Under the pieces are notes generated by a model. The model was not told the DNA's origin and ran no database searches. It worked only from the letters and a program-made list of their open reading frames with translations. The position numbers were made by a program, and so were the translations under genes. Of a DNA stretch of 64,000 bases, positions 1-10,406 are shown in pieces. This DNA comes from Hyphomicrobiales bacterium. Lineage in GTDB: Bacteria; Pseudomonadota; Alphaproteobacteria; Rhizobiales; Rhizobiaceae. Numbering within the stretch: position 1 is the stretch's first letter; each line of letters opens with the position of its first letter. Location: contig UICE01000009.1 of assembly GCA_900471815.1 (NCBI GenBank), positions 62,001 through 126,000 on the forward strand. Direction: 5' to 3'.

Positions 1-1
1 T

Positions 2-868
2 TCCCATCTGACCAATATCACTCACATATTTTATGCGGCCTACCAGGATCGTCCAAGCTGGGCCGAGCTGGTCGCGCCCAATCTGGCAATGCTGGTCAAT
101 GTGGTGAATGCAATCGAGCCGATTGCGCCTAGCCTTGAGCATATCAGTCTCATGCAAGGCTATAAGGTCTATGGTGCACATCTGGGCCCGTTCAAAACGC
201 CGGCACGCGAAACCGACGCCAATCACATGCCGCCGGAATTCAACATCGACCAGCAGGATTTCCTTGAAGCCTTGCAAAAGGGCAAAAGCTGGAACTGGTC
301 GGCATTACGCCCTTCTGTGGTTATCGGCTTTGCTCTGGGTAATCCCATGAATCTGGCGTCGGTCATTGCTGTCTATGCGTCCATGTCGAAGGAGCTTGGT
401 ATTCCATTGCGCTTTCCAGGAAAGCCCGGCGCCTATGATAGCTTGCTGGAAATGACCGATGCAGGGCTTCTGGCACGCGCAACTGTTTTCATCGCGACTA
501 ATCCGCAATGCGGCAATCAGGCCTTCAACATCAATAATGGCGATTTATTCCGTTGGAGCGAATTATGGCCCAGAATTGCGCAATATTTCGGCTTGGATGT
601 TGCCCCACCTTTGCCCATGTCACTTAATGTCATCATGGCTGACAAAGCGAAACTGTGGGAGCAGATGGTGGAAAAACACGGTCTTGCGCCAACGCCCTAT
701 TCCGACGTCTCCGCGTGGGGCTTTGGCGATTTCGTTTTCGGCTGGGATTATGATTTCTTTGCCGACGGGACAAAACTGCGGCGCGCCGGCTTTCATGAGT
801 ATATCGACACGGAGGAAATGTTTCTGCGTGTCTTCGATGATCTGAAGGCACGCAAAATTATCCCATAA
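2..868 (+). CDS. SDR-family reductase, PRISE type (5' end outside window)
   Basis: The frame is open from base 2, so the N-terminus with the Rossmann nucleotide-binding motif lies to the left; 288 residues are visible. The sequence resembles the progesterone 5-beta-reductase/iridoid synthase-like (PRISE) branch of short-chain dehydrogenases. The stretch with HISLMQGYKVYGAHLG fits the family's catalytic region, where a Tyr sits in a YG context, and it is followed by conserved FKTPARE. The physiological substrate in bacteria is usually unknown; NAD(P)H-dependent reduction of an activated C=C bond is the family chemistry, inferred here. The gene converges on the MscS-like gene, with only 2 bases between the stop codons. 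Confidence 0.8.
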   Translation, partial: SHLTNITHIFYAAYQDRPSWAELVAPNLAMLVNVVNAIEPIAPSLEHISLMQGYKVYGAHLGPFKTPARETDANHMPPEFNIDQQDFLEALQKGKSWNWSALRPSVVIGFALGNPMNLASVIAVYASMSKELGIPLRFPGKPGAYDSLLEMTDAGLLARATVFIATNPQCGNQAFNINNGDLFRWSELWPRIAQYFGLDVAPPLPMSLNVIMADKAKLWEQMVEKHGLAPTPYSDVSAWGFGDFVFGWDYDFFADGTKLRRAGFHEYIDTEEMFLRVFDDLKARKIIP

Positions 869-870
869 GA

Positions 871-3057
871 TCAGGCGGCGTCTTCAGCTGCCTTTAATAC
901 GGCTGCGCGCTTGCGGCGCGCAGTATGGTTCTGTGCCACGACCGGTGCGGTTTCTTCGCCTTTCTGCACGTGGACAGTTGGGACAGGCAGTTCAATGTTG
1001 TTTTCCTTGAAAGCCTTGCGCACGGCGATGAAGAATTTGCGCTTCATTGCGAAGGCTCCGCCAGGTTTTGTCGTCATCTTCATACGCAGCACTATGCCGT
1101 ACTCGCCAAATTCCTGAATACCCTGCATTTTGATTGGTTCAATGACCCAAGGGGCAAATTCTGGATCAGTTGCAAGCTCAGCTCCCACACGTTTGATCAA
1201 CTTTCGCGCAGCTTCAATATCTGTGTCAAAGCCTACGGTGATATTGAACTTGTCCATCGTCCAATCGCGGCTCTGGTTCTGCACTGCTCCCAACTCGCCG
1301 AAGGGTATGGTGAAAACCGGACCACGATGGTGGCGAAGCTTGATCGAGCGGAGGCTGAAACTTTCAACCGTGCCCATATATTTCCCGCTGCTAATATACT
1401 CGCCAATACGGAACGCATCGTCGAGCAGGTAGAACACGCCGGAAATAACATCCTTCACCACGGTTTGCGCACCAAAGCCAATGGCGACGCCGACGACGCC
1501 CGCGCCCGCAATCAACGGCCCGATCTGAATACCAATCGAAGAGAGGATCATCAGGATTGCCATGATCAGAAGAGAAGCGAACAGAATATTGGAAATGATC
1601 GGCAACAGAGTACGCAACCGTGCCTGCTGCGGATCGATCTCGGCATGTTCTTCCTGTGCGTGATGATGGACACCAAGCTTGCGCTCGATCAATGCCTTTA
1701 TGATGCTCCAGCCGAAGTCTGCAGCAAGAGCGATGACCAGCGTATTGACAATACCGCGAACAATCAGCGTCGTTGTCGGGTTTTGGAGGTTCTGCATGCT
1801 GGACATGCCGACGCCCCACATGCGGGCCGTAATGAATATGGCAAGCAAGATCAACGCGACGCGAATGCCGCGATCAACGACCGCAAGCGTAACGGCGGGA
1901 ACAGTTGCGCCCCCTGCTTCGGCTGTTGCGGGCCGCAATATGAAATGGACCGCCTTGTGCGCTATGATGACGAGCAGCGGGATCACGAATGCAAGCGCGA
2001 CAACCGAGAAAAGCACCCAGGCTCCCGTCAGCTGGAGCAACCAAAGTCCGATAAAATAGACCGTCATCAGCCATGTCGCGGCAACATGACTGACCAACTG
2101 CTTTTTGCCCTCCGCAACCGAAGCGCGCGGACGGCGCCATATAGCAACCAGCCCAAGACACAACAGGACAAAACTTGCCGGTATGGCCAGTGCGACAATC
2201 CCGTCTGAGGTCAGACCCAAAAGCGGCAGCAGCGAGAAGGTTGCATCCACAAACAGGAACCAGCCGGCAATGATGACAAGCCAATGGCTCCAGTGATCGG
2301 CCGTTTCGTCTGATATTGGCAATGCCCGCACTTCCTCCGAATGTGCGACCTGCATGCTGGATGTGATCAATCCTGCCTTGCAGAACACATTGACAGCCCA
2401 TGTGCCGGTTGCAGCGGTCAAGTAAGCAAGCACGATCTCACGCAATAATGGCGGCCACTCGAAAATCATGAATGCGCCTGTGCTGCCGACGCTGAAGGCA
2501 AGGATCATGAGGCCGGAGTATAGAAAACGGGCGCTGATTTTCTTCGCCCTGCCCTGCGGCGTATCTTTCGATAAGCTGATGAGCCATCGACGATATCGCA
2601 CTGTCAGGCGGTAAACCAGTCTCTGCAATGCGATACCGGCAGCAATAAAAATACCTACCAGCAGGAATACACCCAAGAGACCGCGGTCGCTCAGCTCGGA
2701 CATAATTGTGGAACGCGCCTGCATGAACTGTCTCGGCAGGTCCGGGATTGTTCTGGCGGTGCGTTCAATATGCTGTTTCACCGTGTCGAGAGAAGACGAG
2801 ACCATGGATTTTGTCATGGTCGCGGATTCTGGTGTCACTGTACCGGTAGCCACAGGAGGTGCCGGTTTTGCCAGCTCCTTTTCCAGCCATGTCTTCACTT
2901 CGGGGTCGGACAGCAGCTGGATAAACTGGTCAACTTTCGTCGGTGTGGTCGGCTCGGCAGCTGGTGCACTCTGAGCAAAAACTGGTGACGTCAATAAGAA
3001 CAGCACCGCAAAAACACTAAGCAGTACTTTCAGCAATGAAGAAGGTAAAACGGTCAT
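871..3057 (-). CDS. MscS-family mechanosensitive ion channel, large multi-domain type
   Basis: The protein has 728 residues. A Sec signal peptide (about residues 1-29, ending SPVFAQ) is followed by a Pro/Ala-rich periplasmic stretch, then many hydrophobic segments, and the MscS core from about residue 480. The pore helix is glycine/alanine rich (GPLIAGAGVVGVAIGFGAQ) and is followed by VKDVISGVFYLLDD, the standard MscS signature, then the cytoplasmic beta and alpha-beta domains. It is much longer than E. coli MscS (286 aa) and closer to YbdG/YnaI/MscM-like channels. Expected role: an inner-membrane tension valve that releases solutes on hypo-osmotic shock. The C-terminal 30 residues are basic and Ala-rich. 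It has its own start region and no obvious operon partner. Confidence 0.9.
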   Translation of the reverse strand: MTVLPSSLLKVLLSVFAVLFLLTSPVFAQSAPAAEPTTPTKVDQFIQLLSDPEVKTWLEKELAKPAPPVATGTVTPESATMTKSMVSSSLDTVKQHIERTARTIPDLPRQFMQARSTIMSELSDRGLLGVFLLVGIFIAAGIALQRLVYRLTVRYRRWLISLSKDTPQGRAKKISARFLYSGLMILAFSVGSTGAFMIFEWPPLLREIVLAYLTAATGTWAVNVFCKAGLITSSMQVAHSEEVRALPISDETADHWSHWLVIIAGWFLFVDATFSLLPLLGLTSDGIVALAIPASFVLLCLGLVAIWRRPRASVAEGKKQLVSHVAATWLMTVYFIGLWLLQLTGAWVLFSVVALAFVIPLLVIIAHKAVHFILRPATAEAGGATVPAVTLAVVDRGIRVALILLAIFITARMWGVGMSSMQNLQNPTTTLIVRGIVNTLVIALAADFGWSIIKALIERKLGVHHHAQEEHAEIDPQQARLRTLLPIISNILFASLLIMAILMILSSIGIQIGPLIAGAGVVGVAIGFGAQTVVKDVISGVFYLLDDAFRIGEYISSGKYMGTVESFSLRSIKLRHHRGPVFTIPFGELGAVQNQSRDWTMDKFNITVGFDTDIEAARKLIKRVGAELATDPEFAPWVIEPIKMQGIQEFGEYGIVLRMKMTTKPGGAFAMKRKFFIAVRKAFKENNIELPVPTVHVQKGEETAPVVAQNHTARRKRAAVLKAAEDAA

Positions 3058-3182
3058 GGGCTGCCATCAACGCAAAGAGTGACACGCCTGCATGGATTGG
3101 TTATGGCCAACCCCAGCAGTATTATGAATTATCTAGCACAATCCGGCAGGTCTTGTCTGTCAACAAAGAAGGTTGCGGCATT

Positions 3183-3719
3183 TCAAGTATAGGGCTCGCC
3201 TGTTCTTCGTGGCTCGTCGTAATTGAGAAAGAATTCATCAAGCTGCGGCGGCGGAACGTTTGTCCCGGCCAGCATGGCATGGGCCTGCCCGCGGTGGTGA
3301 ATCTGGTGCACGAACAGATGCGACAGGACGAGAGAAATCGGTTCGCGAGATGTGTCTCCGGTTCTCCATGTGATGGATATAACCCGGGCAAGGTCAGCAG
3401 CGCTCAACCCGTCACAAAAATCGATAAGCGACTTATCAAATTCCTCCTGTGCCTTCTTCAAGTCGCTGGCAGCAGGAAATGGTACGTCGCCTTCCAAACC
3501 AATATTCGCCCGACCAACGCCGATCATATCAGCCATATATATGTGATCGACGATCAGGTTATGATTAAGGGTCAGCTGTATCGAGGGAAAGAAACTGGTG
3601 CGCTCTTGAGCAAATTCGGCAGGTGATAACTGCTCACAGACAGTCAGCAATCGATGATTTGACCAGGCGCTGTTGCGCGCCATGGCCGAAAAATGGGCTT
3701 GGAGGGAGATGTCAGACAT
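3183..3719 (-). CDS. DinB-family protein (putative metal-dependent four-helix enzyme)
   Basis: 178 residues from the ATG at 3719, chosen because an AGGTGAGG-like ribosome binding sequence lies just upstream; a GTG three codons earlier is an alternative. The pattern is DinB-like: AWSNHRLL near the N-terminus, NHNLIVDHIYM (first metal-ligand His region) and HLFVHQIHHRGQAHAML (HxxxH pair with HRGQ). DinB/YfiT proteins form four-helix bundles with a His-rich divalent metal site; some are thiol transferases or hydrolases and most have no known substrate. It lies 20 bases downstream of guaB in the same direction, so it is probably co-transcribed with it. No function is assigned beyond the family. 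Confidence 0.85.
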   Translation of the reverse strand: MSDISLQAHFSAMARNSAWSNHRLLTVCEQLSPAEFAQERTSFFPSIQLTLNHNLIVDHIYMADMIGVGRANIGLEGDVPFPAASDLKKAQEEFDKSLIDFCDGLSAADLARVISITWRTGDTSREPISLVLSHLFVHQIHHRGQAHAMLAGTNVPPPQLDEFFLNYDEPRRTGEPYT

Positions 3720-3739
3720 CGCCCTCACCTTTCAGATGA

Positions 3740-5254
<1,515 letters not shown>

Positions 5255-5280
5255 CTAACATACGGCTAATACGACTAAAG

Positions 5281-5305
5281 GACGCGCCACGTGAGGTGGA
5301 GCGTC
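5281..5305 (-). promoter_or_regulatory. Hairpin in the guaB leader
   Basis: On the transcribed strand GACGC and GCGTC pair around an internal CCAC/GTGG stem with a 5-base loop and one mismatch. It ends 35 bases before the guaB start. No U-run follows, so it is not an intrinsic terminator. It might influence mRNA stability or translation; no known riboswitch fold is recognisable. Confidence 0.3.
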
Positions 5306-5442
5306 GATCAAGGTCTATTCAAGTGAATTGGCACGGGCTGGTAACATGCTTATGTCAGTTTGAAAAGCCGTAAACGCAACTGCTGGCCCTTTACGCCCTG
5401 TTCAGACACATAATCTTGCAATTGCCAAAGCAGAAATGCCCG

Positions 5443-6426
5443 TCACCCAACGTCGAATTGATAGGTCGCAGGCACGAAGCGATAGCCCGTTTCCAGCTTT
5501 TCCGCATAACCAACACTCGGGAAAGGCATGTGGTAGCCGATGAATGGTACTTTATCAGCGGCAATCTTATCGAAAACCTTCTTACGGGTCTCTGCGGCCA
5601 TTGCCTTGTCGCCGTCAAAGCTCACTTCCCATTCAGGACGTTGCAGCGACGCCACATAGTGATTGGCGGTATCGGCTGTCAAAACCAGGCGCTTGCCTGC
5701 CGACTCTACATGAAAAATCATGTGACCCGGCGTGTGGCCATAGGCTGCTTCACTGGTAATACCCGGCACAACCTCATCGCCAGCCTTGATAAAGGTAAAT
5801 TTGTCGGCAAGCGGCTTGACCTTGGCATTGACCGCTTTCGCGTTATTTTCAGCGGGCGTTCCTGTGCGTGCGGCATCTGTCCAGAAATCATATTCGATCT
5901 GGCCGCCTACATAACGCGCATTGGCAAAAGCCGGTTTATCGCCATTCATCAGCCCACCAATATGATCTCCGTGCATATGGGTGATGAGAACGACGGTGAC
6001 CGCATCCGGCGTATATCCGGCTGCTTTCATGTTGTTTTCCAACTGGCCCAGACCATTTTCACGCCCGCCAACGCCAAAACCGGTATCAACCAACACGACG
6101 TCAGAACCGGTATTGATCAAGACAGGGGTGAAGCCATTGACGAACTTGGTCTCCGGCAGAAAATTATTGCGCATAAGCTCTGCAACTGTTTCCTGGGTTT
6201 GATTGGCTCCGAAAGTCGGATGAGGCCCGTCTCCCGGGCGCAAACCGTCAAGCAAGGTGGTTATTTCAAAGTCACCAAGTTTGAAACGCTTGAAGCCGGG
6301 GGATTGTATATCCGAATGCGGCACGGCAGCTTCAGCGGTGCCCATAATACTGGCTGATGCCAGTCCTCCAGCCATCGCAGTGGAAGCCAGAAACAGATCG
6401 CGGCGCGAAATCTCAAATGTTGACAT
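5443..6426 (-). CDS. Tat-exported metallo-beta-lactamase-fold hydrolase
   Basis: 327 residues. The N-terminus STFEISRRDLFLAS followed by an Ala/Gly-rich hydrophobic stretch is a twin-arginine signal, so a folded, metal-loaded protein is exported to the periplasm. The metal-binding motif THMHGDHIGG (HxHxDH) is intact, and later ligands are visible in YGHTPGHMIFHV and LTADTANH. The overall pattern resembles quorum-quenching lactonase-like and related MBL hydrolases (YtnP/AttM type), but the substrate cannot be read from sequence. AAGGAGATTG precedes the ATG. It is divergent from the DHA2 exporter gene, with about 190 bases between them. Confidence 0.88.
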   Translation of the reverse strand: MSTFEISRRDLFLASTAMAGGLASASIMGTAEAAVPHSDIQSPGFKRFKLGDFEITTLLDGLRPGDGPHPTFGANQTQETVAELMRNNFLPETKFVNGFTPVLINTGSDVVLVDTGFGVGGRENGLGQLENNMKAAGYTPDAVTVVLITHMHGDHIGGLMNGDKPAFANARYVGGQIEYDFWTDAARTGTPAENNAKAVNAKVKPLADKFTFIKAGDEVVPGITSEAAYGHTPGHMIFHVESAGKRLVLTADTANHYVASLQRPEWEVSFDGDKAMAAETRKKVFDKIAADKVPFIGYHMPFPSVGYAEKLETGYRFVPATYQFDVG

Positions 6427-6616
6427 GGATCAATCTCCTTGAGGTGCGAATGCTTTTCAGGTTGTAGCGCGGAAAGATCAAAAACAAAGACATGCGTAGA
6501 TCACTTCTGTTTGATCGCGGCTTGAGCACCAGCAATGCCGGTGCTATCGCATCGCTGATGAGCTGTTGTCCGGCGCCGGACCCGCTTTCTCAATGCTTTG
6601 AGAACTGGATTAGATT

Positions 6617-8020
6617 TTGAACCGTGTCATTCCACTCGTCCTCGCCGTCGCCCTCTTCATGGAGCAGATGGACTCGACTGTTATTTCGACATCCCTGCCA
6701 GCCATCGCGGCGGACATTGGGACGAGCCCCATTGCACTGAAGCTGGCTTTGACCGCCTATCTCGTCTCGCTTGCGGTTTTCATCCCCGTAAGCGGGTGGA
6801 TGGCAGACAGGTTCGGTGCAAAAAACGTGTTTCGTGCCGCGATCGTGGTGTTTGTTCTCGGTTCCATCGCCTGTGCGGTATCAAATTCGCTGCTGGCCTT
6901 TGTCGTATCGCGTTTTCTGCAAGGCGTCGGCGGCGCAATGATGACACCGGTGGGGCGTCTCGTTCTTGTGCGATCAACGCCGCGCAATGAGCTTGTGGGG
7001 GCAATGGCGTGGCTGACCATGCCTGCGCTGATCGGACCGCTATTGGGCCCGCCCGTGGGAGGTTTTCTCACGACCTATTTCAGCTGGCACTGGATCTTCC
7101 TGATCAACGTGCCGATTGGAATAATCGGGATCTGGTTTGCCACACGCTACCTGCCTTCCGTGGAAACACTGGTACGGCGGCCGCTTGATGTTATCGGTTT
7201 CTTTTTGAGCGGAATCGCCGCTTCCGGTGTCGTATTTGGGTTGTCGGTCGTCAGCCTGCCTGCGCTGCCCTCATGGGTAGGGCTGACAACACTTGCCGTT
7301 GGACTTGTATCTACCGTTCTTTATCTTTTTCACGCGCGCAACAAGCCAGAGCCTTTGCTGGCGCTCGATCTTTTCAAAAACCAGGTGTTCCGGGCATCCA
7401 TCGTTGGTGGCAGCCTGTTTCGTATTGGCGTCGGCGCTGTCCCTTTCCTGCTGCCGCTCATGTTTCAGATCGGCTTCGGCATGACGCCCTTCCAGTCAGG
7501 CATGATTACATTCGTGTCAGCTTTGGGAGCGATGAGCATGAAGCTTGTGACAAAATGGTTCTACGCCAAGACCGGTTTTCGCAACTCGCTCATGTATGGG
7601 TCCGTCGTCGCGGCGGTATTTATCGCGGTCAACGGGCTTTTCACGCCGGCAACGCCCTATTGGCTGATGATCCTATTATTGCTCGCCGGCGGTTTTTTCC
7701 GTTCGCTGTTTTTCACCGGAACAAATGCGCTGGCCTATGCGGATATTCCCAATGAACAGACCAGCCAGGCCACTCCAATCAGTTCTGTCGCACAGCAAAT
7801 TTCGATAGCCCTGGGTGTTGCTGTCGCTGGCGGCATTCTTGAAGTGTCTACAAAGTTGCATGGAGGGCCGCTGCAACTATCAGACTTTCATACGGCATTC
7901 TTTATCGTTGCTGCGGTTTCCGGACTTGCTTGCCTGTCATTTCGCGGCTTGAAAGCGGACGCCGGGGCGGAGGTTTCCGGCCATCGGCCACGAATCAAGG
8001 TTGTTTCACCTGCCGAATAG
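6617..8020 (+). CDS. DHA2-type MFS drug exporter
   Basis: 467 residues from TTG at 6617. A stop codon sits two codons upstream and the first transmembrane helix (VIPLVLAVALFMEQMDST) begins immediately, so a later start would remove helix 1. EmrB/DHA2-type signatures are present: MDSTVISTSLPAIA in TM1, a loop with DRFGAK (motif A), RFLQGVGGAMMTPVGRLV in TM4, and the antiporter motif C region IGPLLGPPVGG. Expected role: proton-driven efflux of toxic compounds across the inner membrane. It converges with rlmE, with a 3-base gap. The divergent hydrolase gene suggests, but does not prove, a shared substrate. Confidence 0.9.
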   Translation: MNRVIPLVLAVALFMEQMDSTVISTSLPAIAADIGTSPIALKLALTAYLVSLAVFIPVSGWMADRFGAKNVFRAAIVVFVLGSIACAVSNSLLAFVVSRFLQGVGGAMMTPVGRLVLVRSTPRNELVGAMAWLTMPALIGPLLGPPVGGFLTTYFSWHWIFLINVPIGIIGIWFATRYLPSVETLVRRPLDVIGFFLSGIAASGVVFGLSVVSLPALPSWVGLTTLAVGLVSTVLYLFHARNKPEPLLALDLFKNQVFRASIVGGSLFRIGVGAVPFLLPLMFQIGFGMTPFQSGMITFVSALGAMSMKLVTKWFYAKTGFRNSLMYGSVVAAVFIAVNGLFTPATPYWLMILLLLAGGFFRSLFFTGTNALAYADIPNEQTSQATPISSVAQQISIALGVAVAGGILEVSTKLHGGPLQLSDFHTAFFIVAAVSGLACLSFRGLKADAGAEVSGHRPRIKVVSPAE

Positions 8021-8023
8021 CAA

Positions 8024-8734
8024 TCAGACGTCTCTGCCCTTGAAGTCTCGGGCCAAAAGATAAAGTTCGACCGACTCTGCGCGGGAAGCTGGCGGCTTGA
8101 CATGATGCACGGATTTGAAGTGCTTCTTGAGAAGTGTCAGTACCTCATTTTCCGTGCCGCCCTGGAAGGTCTTGGTCAGGAAGTGGCCACCCGGGCGCAG
8201 AACAGACACCGCAAAATCGGCGGCAACTTCGCATAGGTGCGTTGTACGGATATGATCGGTACGGCGATGGCCCGTTGTTGGAGCTGCCATATCAGACATC
8301 ACGATATCAGGCTCCCCACCCAAAGCTTCAATCAGTTTTTCCGGTGCAGCGTCGTCGAGAAAATCCATCTCAAGCAAGGTAACACCCGGCAGCGGATCAA
8401 TATGCAGATAGTCAATGCCAACGACTGTCGGCTGATGTGCGGGCGATTCCACGATGGAAGCAGCTATCTGGCTCCATCCGCCCGGAGCAGCGCCGAGATC
8501 GATAATGCGCTGACCCTTTTTCAAGATCTTGTAACGATCATTGATTTCGATGAGTTTATAGGCGGCGCGGGACCGATAGCCATCCGCCTTTGATCGCTGG
8601 ACATAAGGATCATTAATATGGCGCTCAAGCCAACGGCGCGAGGATTCCTTGATCGTCCCGGCCTTCTTCTTGATCTTGGTGTGCAGCCCGCGCGTGCCTG
8701 TGCCGCCGCGTCCGCCTGTTGTCGTCTTAGCCAT
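8024..8734 (-). CDS. rlmE: 23S rRNA (uridine(2552)-2'-O)-methyltransferase
   Basis: 236 residues, FtsJ/RrmJ family. The S-adenosylmethionine site is [13 protein letters not shown], and the catalytic K-D-K-E tetrad can be followed: Lys in RAAYKLIEI, Asp in [10 protein letters not shown], Lys in [10 protein letters not shown], Glu in [10 protein letters not shown]. It methylates U2552 in the peptidyl-transferase A loop late in 50S assembly. An N-terminal Arg/Lys/Gly-rich extension of about 30 residues probably contacts rRNA. It lies 45 bases downstream of the ppx/gppA-family gene on the same strand, a common pairing in Hyphomicrobiales, and is probably in its operon. Confidence 0.95.
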   Translation of the reverse strand: MAKTTTGGRGGTGTRGLHTKIKKKAGTIKESSRRWLERHINDPYVQRSKADGYRSRAAYKLIEINDRYKILKKGQRIIDLGAAPGGWSQIAASIVESPAHQPTVVGIDYLHIDPLPGVTLLEMDFLDDAAPEKLIEALGGEPDIVMSDMAAPTTGHRRTDHIRTTHLCEVAADFAVSVLRPGGHFLTKTFQGGTENEVLTLLKKHFKSVHHVKPPASRAESVELYLLARDFKGRDV

Positions 8735-8779
8735 CTGGGCCCCTGTTTTCCGCGCTATATCAATCGCGCCTAATCTTGC

Positions 8780-10249
8780 TTATGCGCTGGGACGAAGCCA
8801 GCGATTGCGCCACGCGCCATCGCGCGACATGAGTTCGGTTAAAATACCTTCGCGAAGGCCACGATCCGCAACGCGTAATTTCTGGCTGGGCCACACATTG
8901 CGGATGGCATCCAGAATTGCGCAACCGGCAAGTACAAGATCAGCACGATCAGCACCAATGCAAGGATTTGCGACACGCTCGTCAAAACTCCACGACAATA
9001 GTCTGCTCGTCATTTCAGTCACATCGTCATTTTGCATCCAGATGCCATCAATACGGCGGCGATCATAGCGCTCCAGTCCGAGATGAATACCGGCCAGCGT
9101 CGTTACGGTGCCGGACGTTCCAAGCAAATGGAAATTCTGGCTTTTTACCAGATCGCCAAGCTTGTGACGCTCTGTAAATTCATTGATGAGTTCAGCAACG
9201 TGATCGACCATGACCGCGAAATTATCCGTCGTCACGTCGCGGCCGCCAAAGCGCTCCGCCAGTGTTACCACGCCAACCGGCAGCGAGGTCCAGGCTATGA
9301 TGTGCTCCGCCAACCGGGGTGAGCGACGCTCGGAAACGTCAATCAATGCGATTTCGGAAGATCCGCCACCAATGTCGAACAGGACCACCGCGTCAGTCTC
9401 CCGCTCGACCAATGTGCCGCAACCGGAAACAGCGAGCCGGGCTTCAGTCTGGCGATTGATGATTTCGAGATCGAGTCCCGTTTCATCCTTTACCCGCGCC
9501 AAAAACTCTTCACCATTTGAAGCTTGTCGGCAGGCTTCGGTTGCAATCAGGCGCGCACGCCGCACATCATGGCTATCAAGCTTGTCCCGGCAAACTTTCA
9601 ATGCCTCAATGGCACGATTCATTGCGTTCTCGTTCAGCCGGCCTGTGGCGCCAAGCCCTTCGCCCAGACGAACGATGCGGGAAAACGCATCCACGACCCG
9701 AAACTGGCCGGGGCGCGTGGGAGAAGCAACGAGCAACCGGCAATTATTCGTACCCAGATCCAGCGCGGCATAGAGCGCGGCTCCCGAGTGCCGGTTGTCT
9801 TTACGGACCGCATCTTGAATTACAGGCTGTGCCGCTGCCGATGGCTGAACTTGCAAGGTGACCACGCTGGCTTCAGCGCTCTGCACAGGGCCTTTATTGC
9901 CTGCGCGCCCACGACGGCGAAAGCGATTTGGCCGTCGCTTTTTAGCTGGTTTGGCGGCTGCGGCCGCTGGACTGACAGCAGCGGGCGCAGATGCAGCCGT
10001 CGATACGGCATTCTCCGCCAAAACAGGAGCCTGCTTTGACTTGCCACGCCGTCTGCGGCGCGCACGTTTCTTGGGGTTCGGGTCGAAGCGCCGTTCTTCG
10101 GAACCGGAAAGGCTACCCTGTACCTCTTGCACGGGATTACCATGTTGTCCGGACCCGTTCTTGGCAGAATCACTTGCACCATTTGGCACATTGATTCCAC
10201 CAGACGCCCCATGCGGCGCCAATGAGGCACCCAGTTCGGGGTCTTTCAC
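8780..10249 (-). CDS. Ppx/GppA-family phosphatase with basic disordered N-terminal extension
   Basis: 489 residues from GTG at 10249, which has AAAGGA 8 bases upstream; an upstream TTG (10309) would add 20 residues but lacks a ribosome site. Residues from about 160 on form the actin-like Ppx/GppA fold: ALDLGTNNCRLLVA, RLGEGLG, FDIGGGSSEIAL and LGTSGTVTTLAGI. Family activity is exopolyphosphatase and/or (p)ppGpp 5'-phosphohydrolase; which applies here is not decided. Only the short two-domain core is present, without the HD-type C-terminal domain of E. coli Ppx. Residues 1-160 are low-complexity, with Arg/Lys clusters (KKRARRRRRGK, KKRRPNRFRRRGR), typical of an RNA- or polyphosphate-binding tail. 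rlmE follows. Confidence 0.88.
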   Translation of the reverse strand: MKDPELGASLAPHGASGGINVPNGASDSAKNGSGQHGNPVQEVQGSLSGSEERRFDPNPKKRARRRRRGKSKQAPVLAENAVSTAASAPAAVSPAAAAAKPAKKRRPNRFRRRGRAGNKGPVQSAEASVVTLQVQPSAAAQPVIQDAVRKDNRHSGAALYAALDLGTNNCRLLVASPTRPGQFRVVDAFSRIVRLGEGLGATGRLNENAMNRAIEALKVCRDKLDSHDVRRARLIATEACRQASNGEEFLARVKDETGLDLEIINRQTEARLAVSGCGTLVERETDAVVLFDIGGGSSEIALIDVSERRSPRLAEHIIAWTSLPVGVVTLAERFGGRDVTTDNFAVMVDHVAELINEFTERHKLGDLVKSQNFHLLGTSGTVTTLAGIHLGLERYDRRRIDGIWMQNDDVTEMTSRLLSWSFDERVANPCIGADRADLVLAGCAILDAIRNVWPSQKLRVADRGLREGILTELMSRDGAWRNRWLRPSA

Positions 10250-10406
10250 TCTTTTATCCTTTGAGCACCGCGCGAACCATCGAAGGACGCAAAGCAAGGC
10301 GCTTTTCAATTAATGTTGGAGATAATGTAACACGGATTGGCGAATATCCAAGAGACGTTTTACCGCCTAACTGTCGAGAAGGCTCGCATCGCACCTTTTG
10401 GCTCGT

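Noticed and set aside
925-2208. 427-codon open frame opposite the MscS-like gene
   Set aside because: It lies wholly antisense to a clear channel gene, and its translation is Arg/His/Asp-rich with no domain; an open shadow caused by codon bias.
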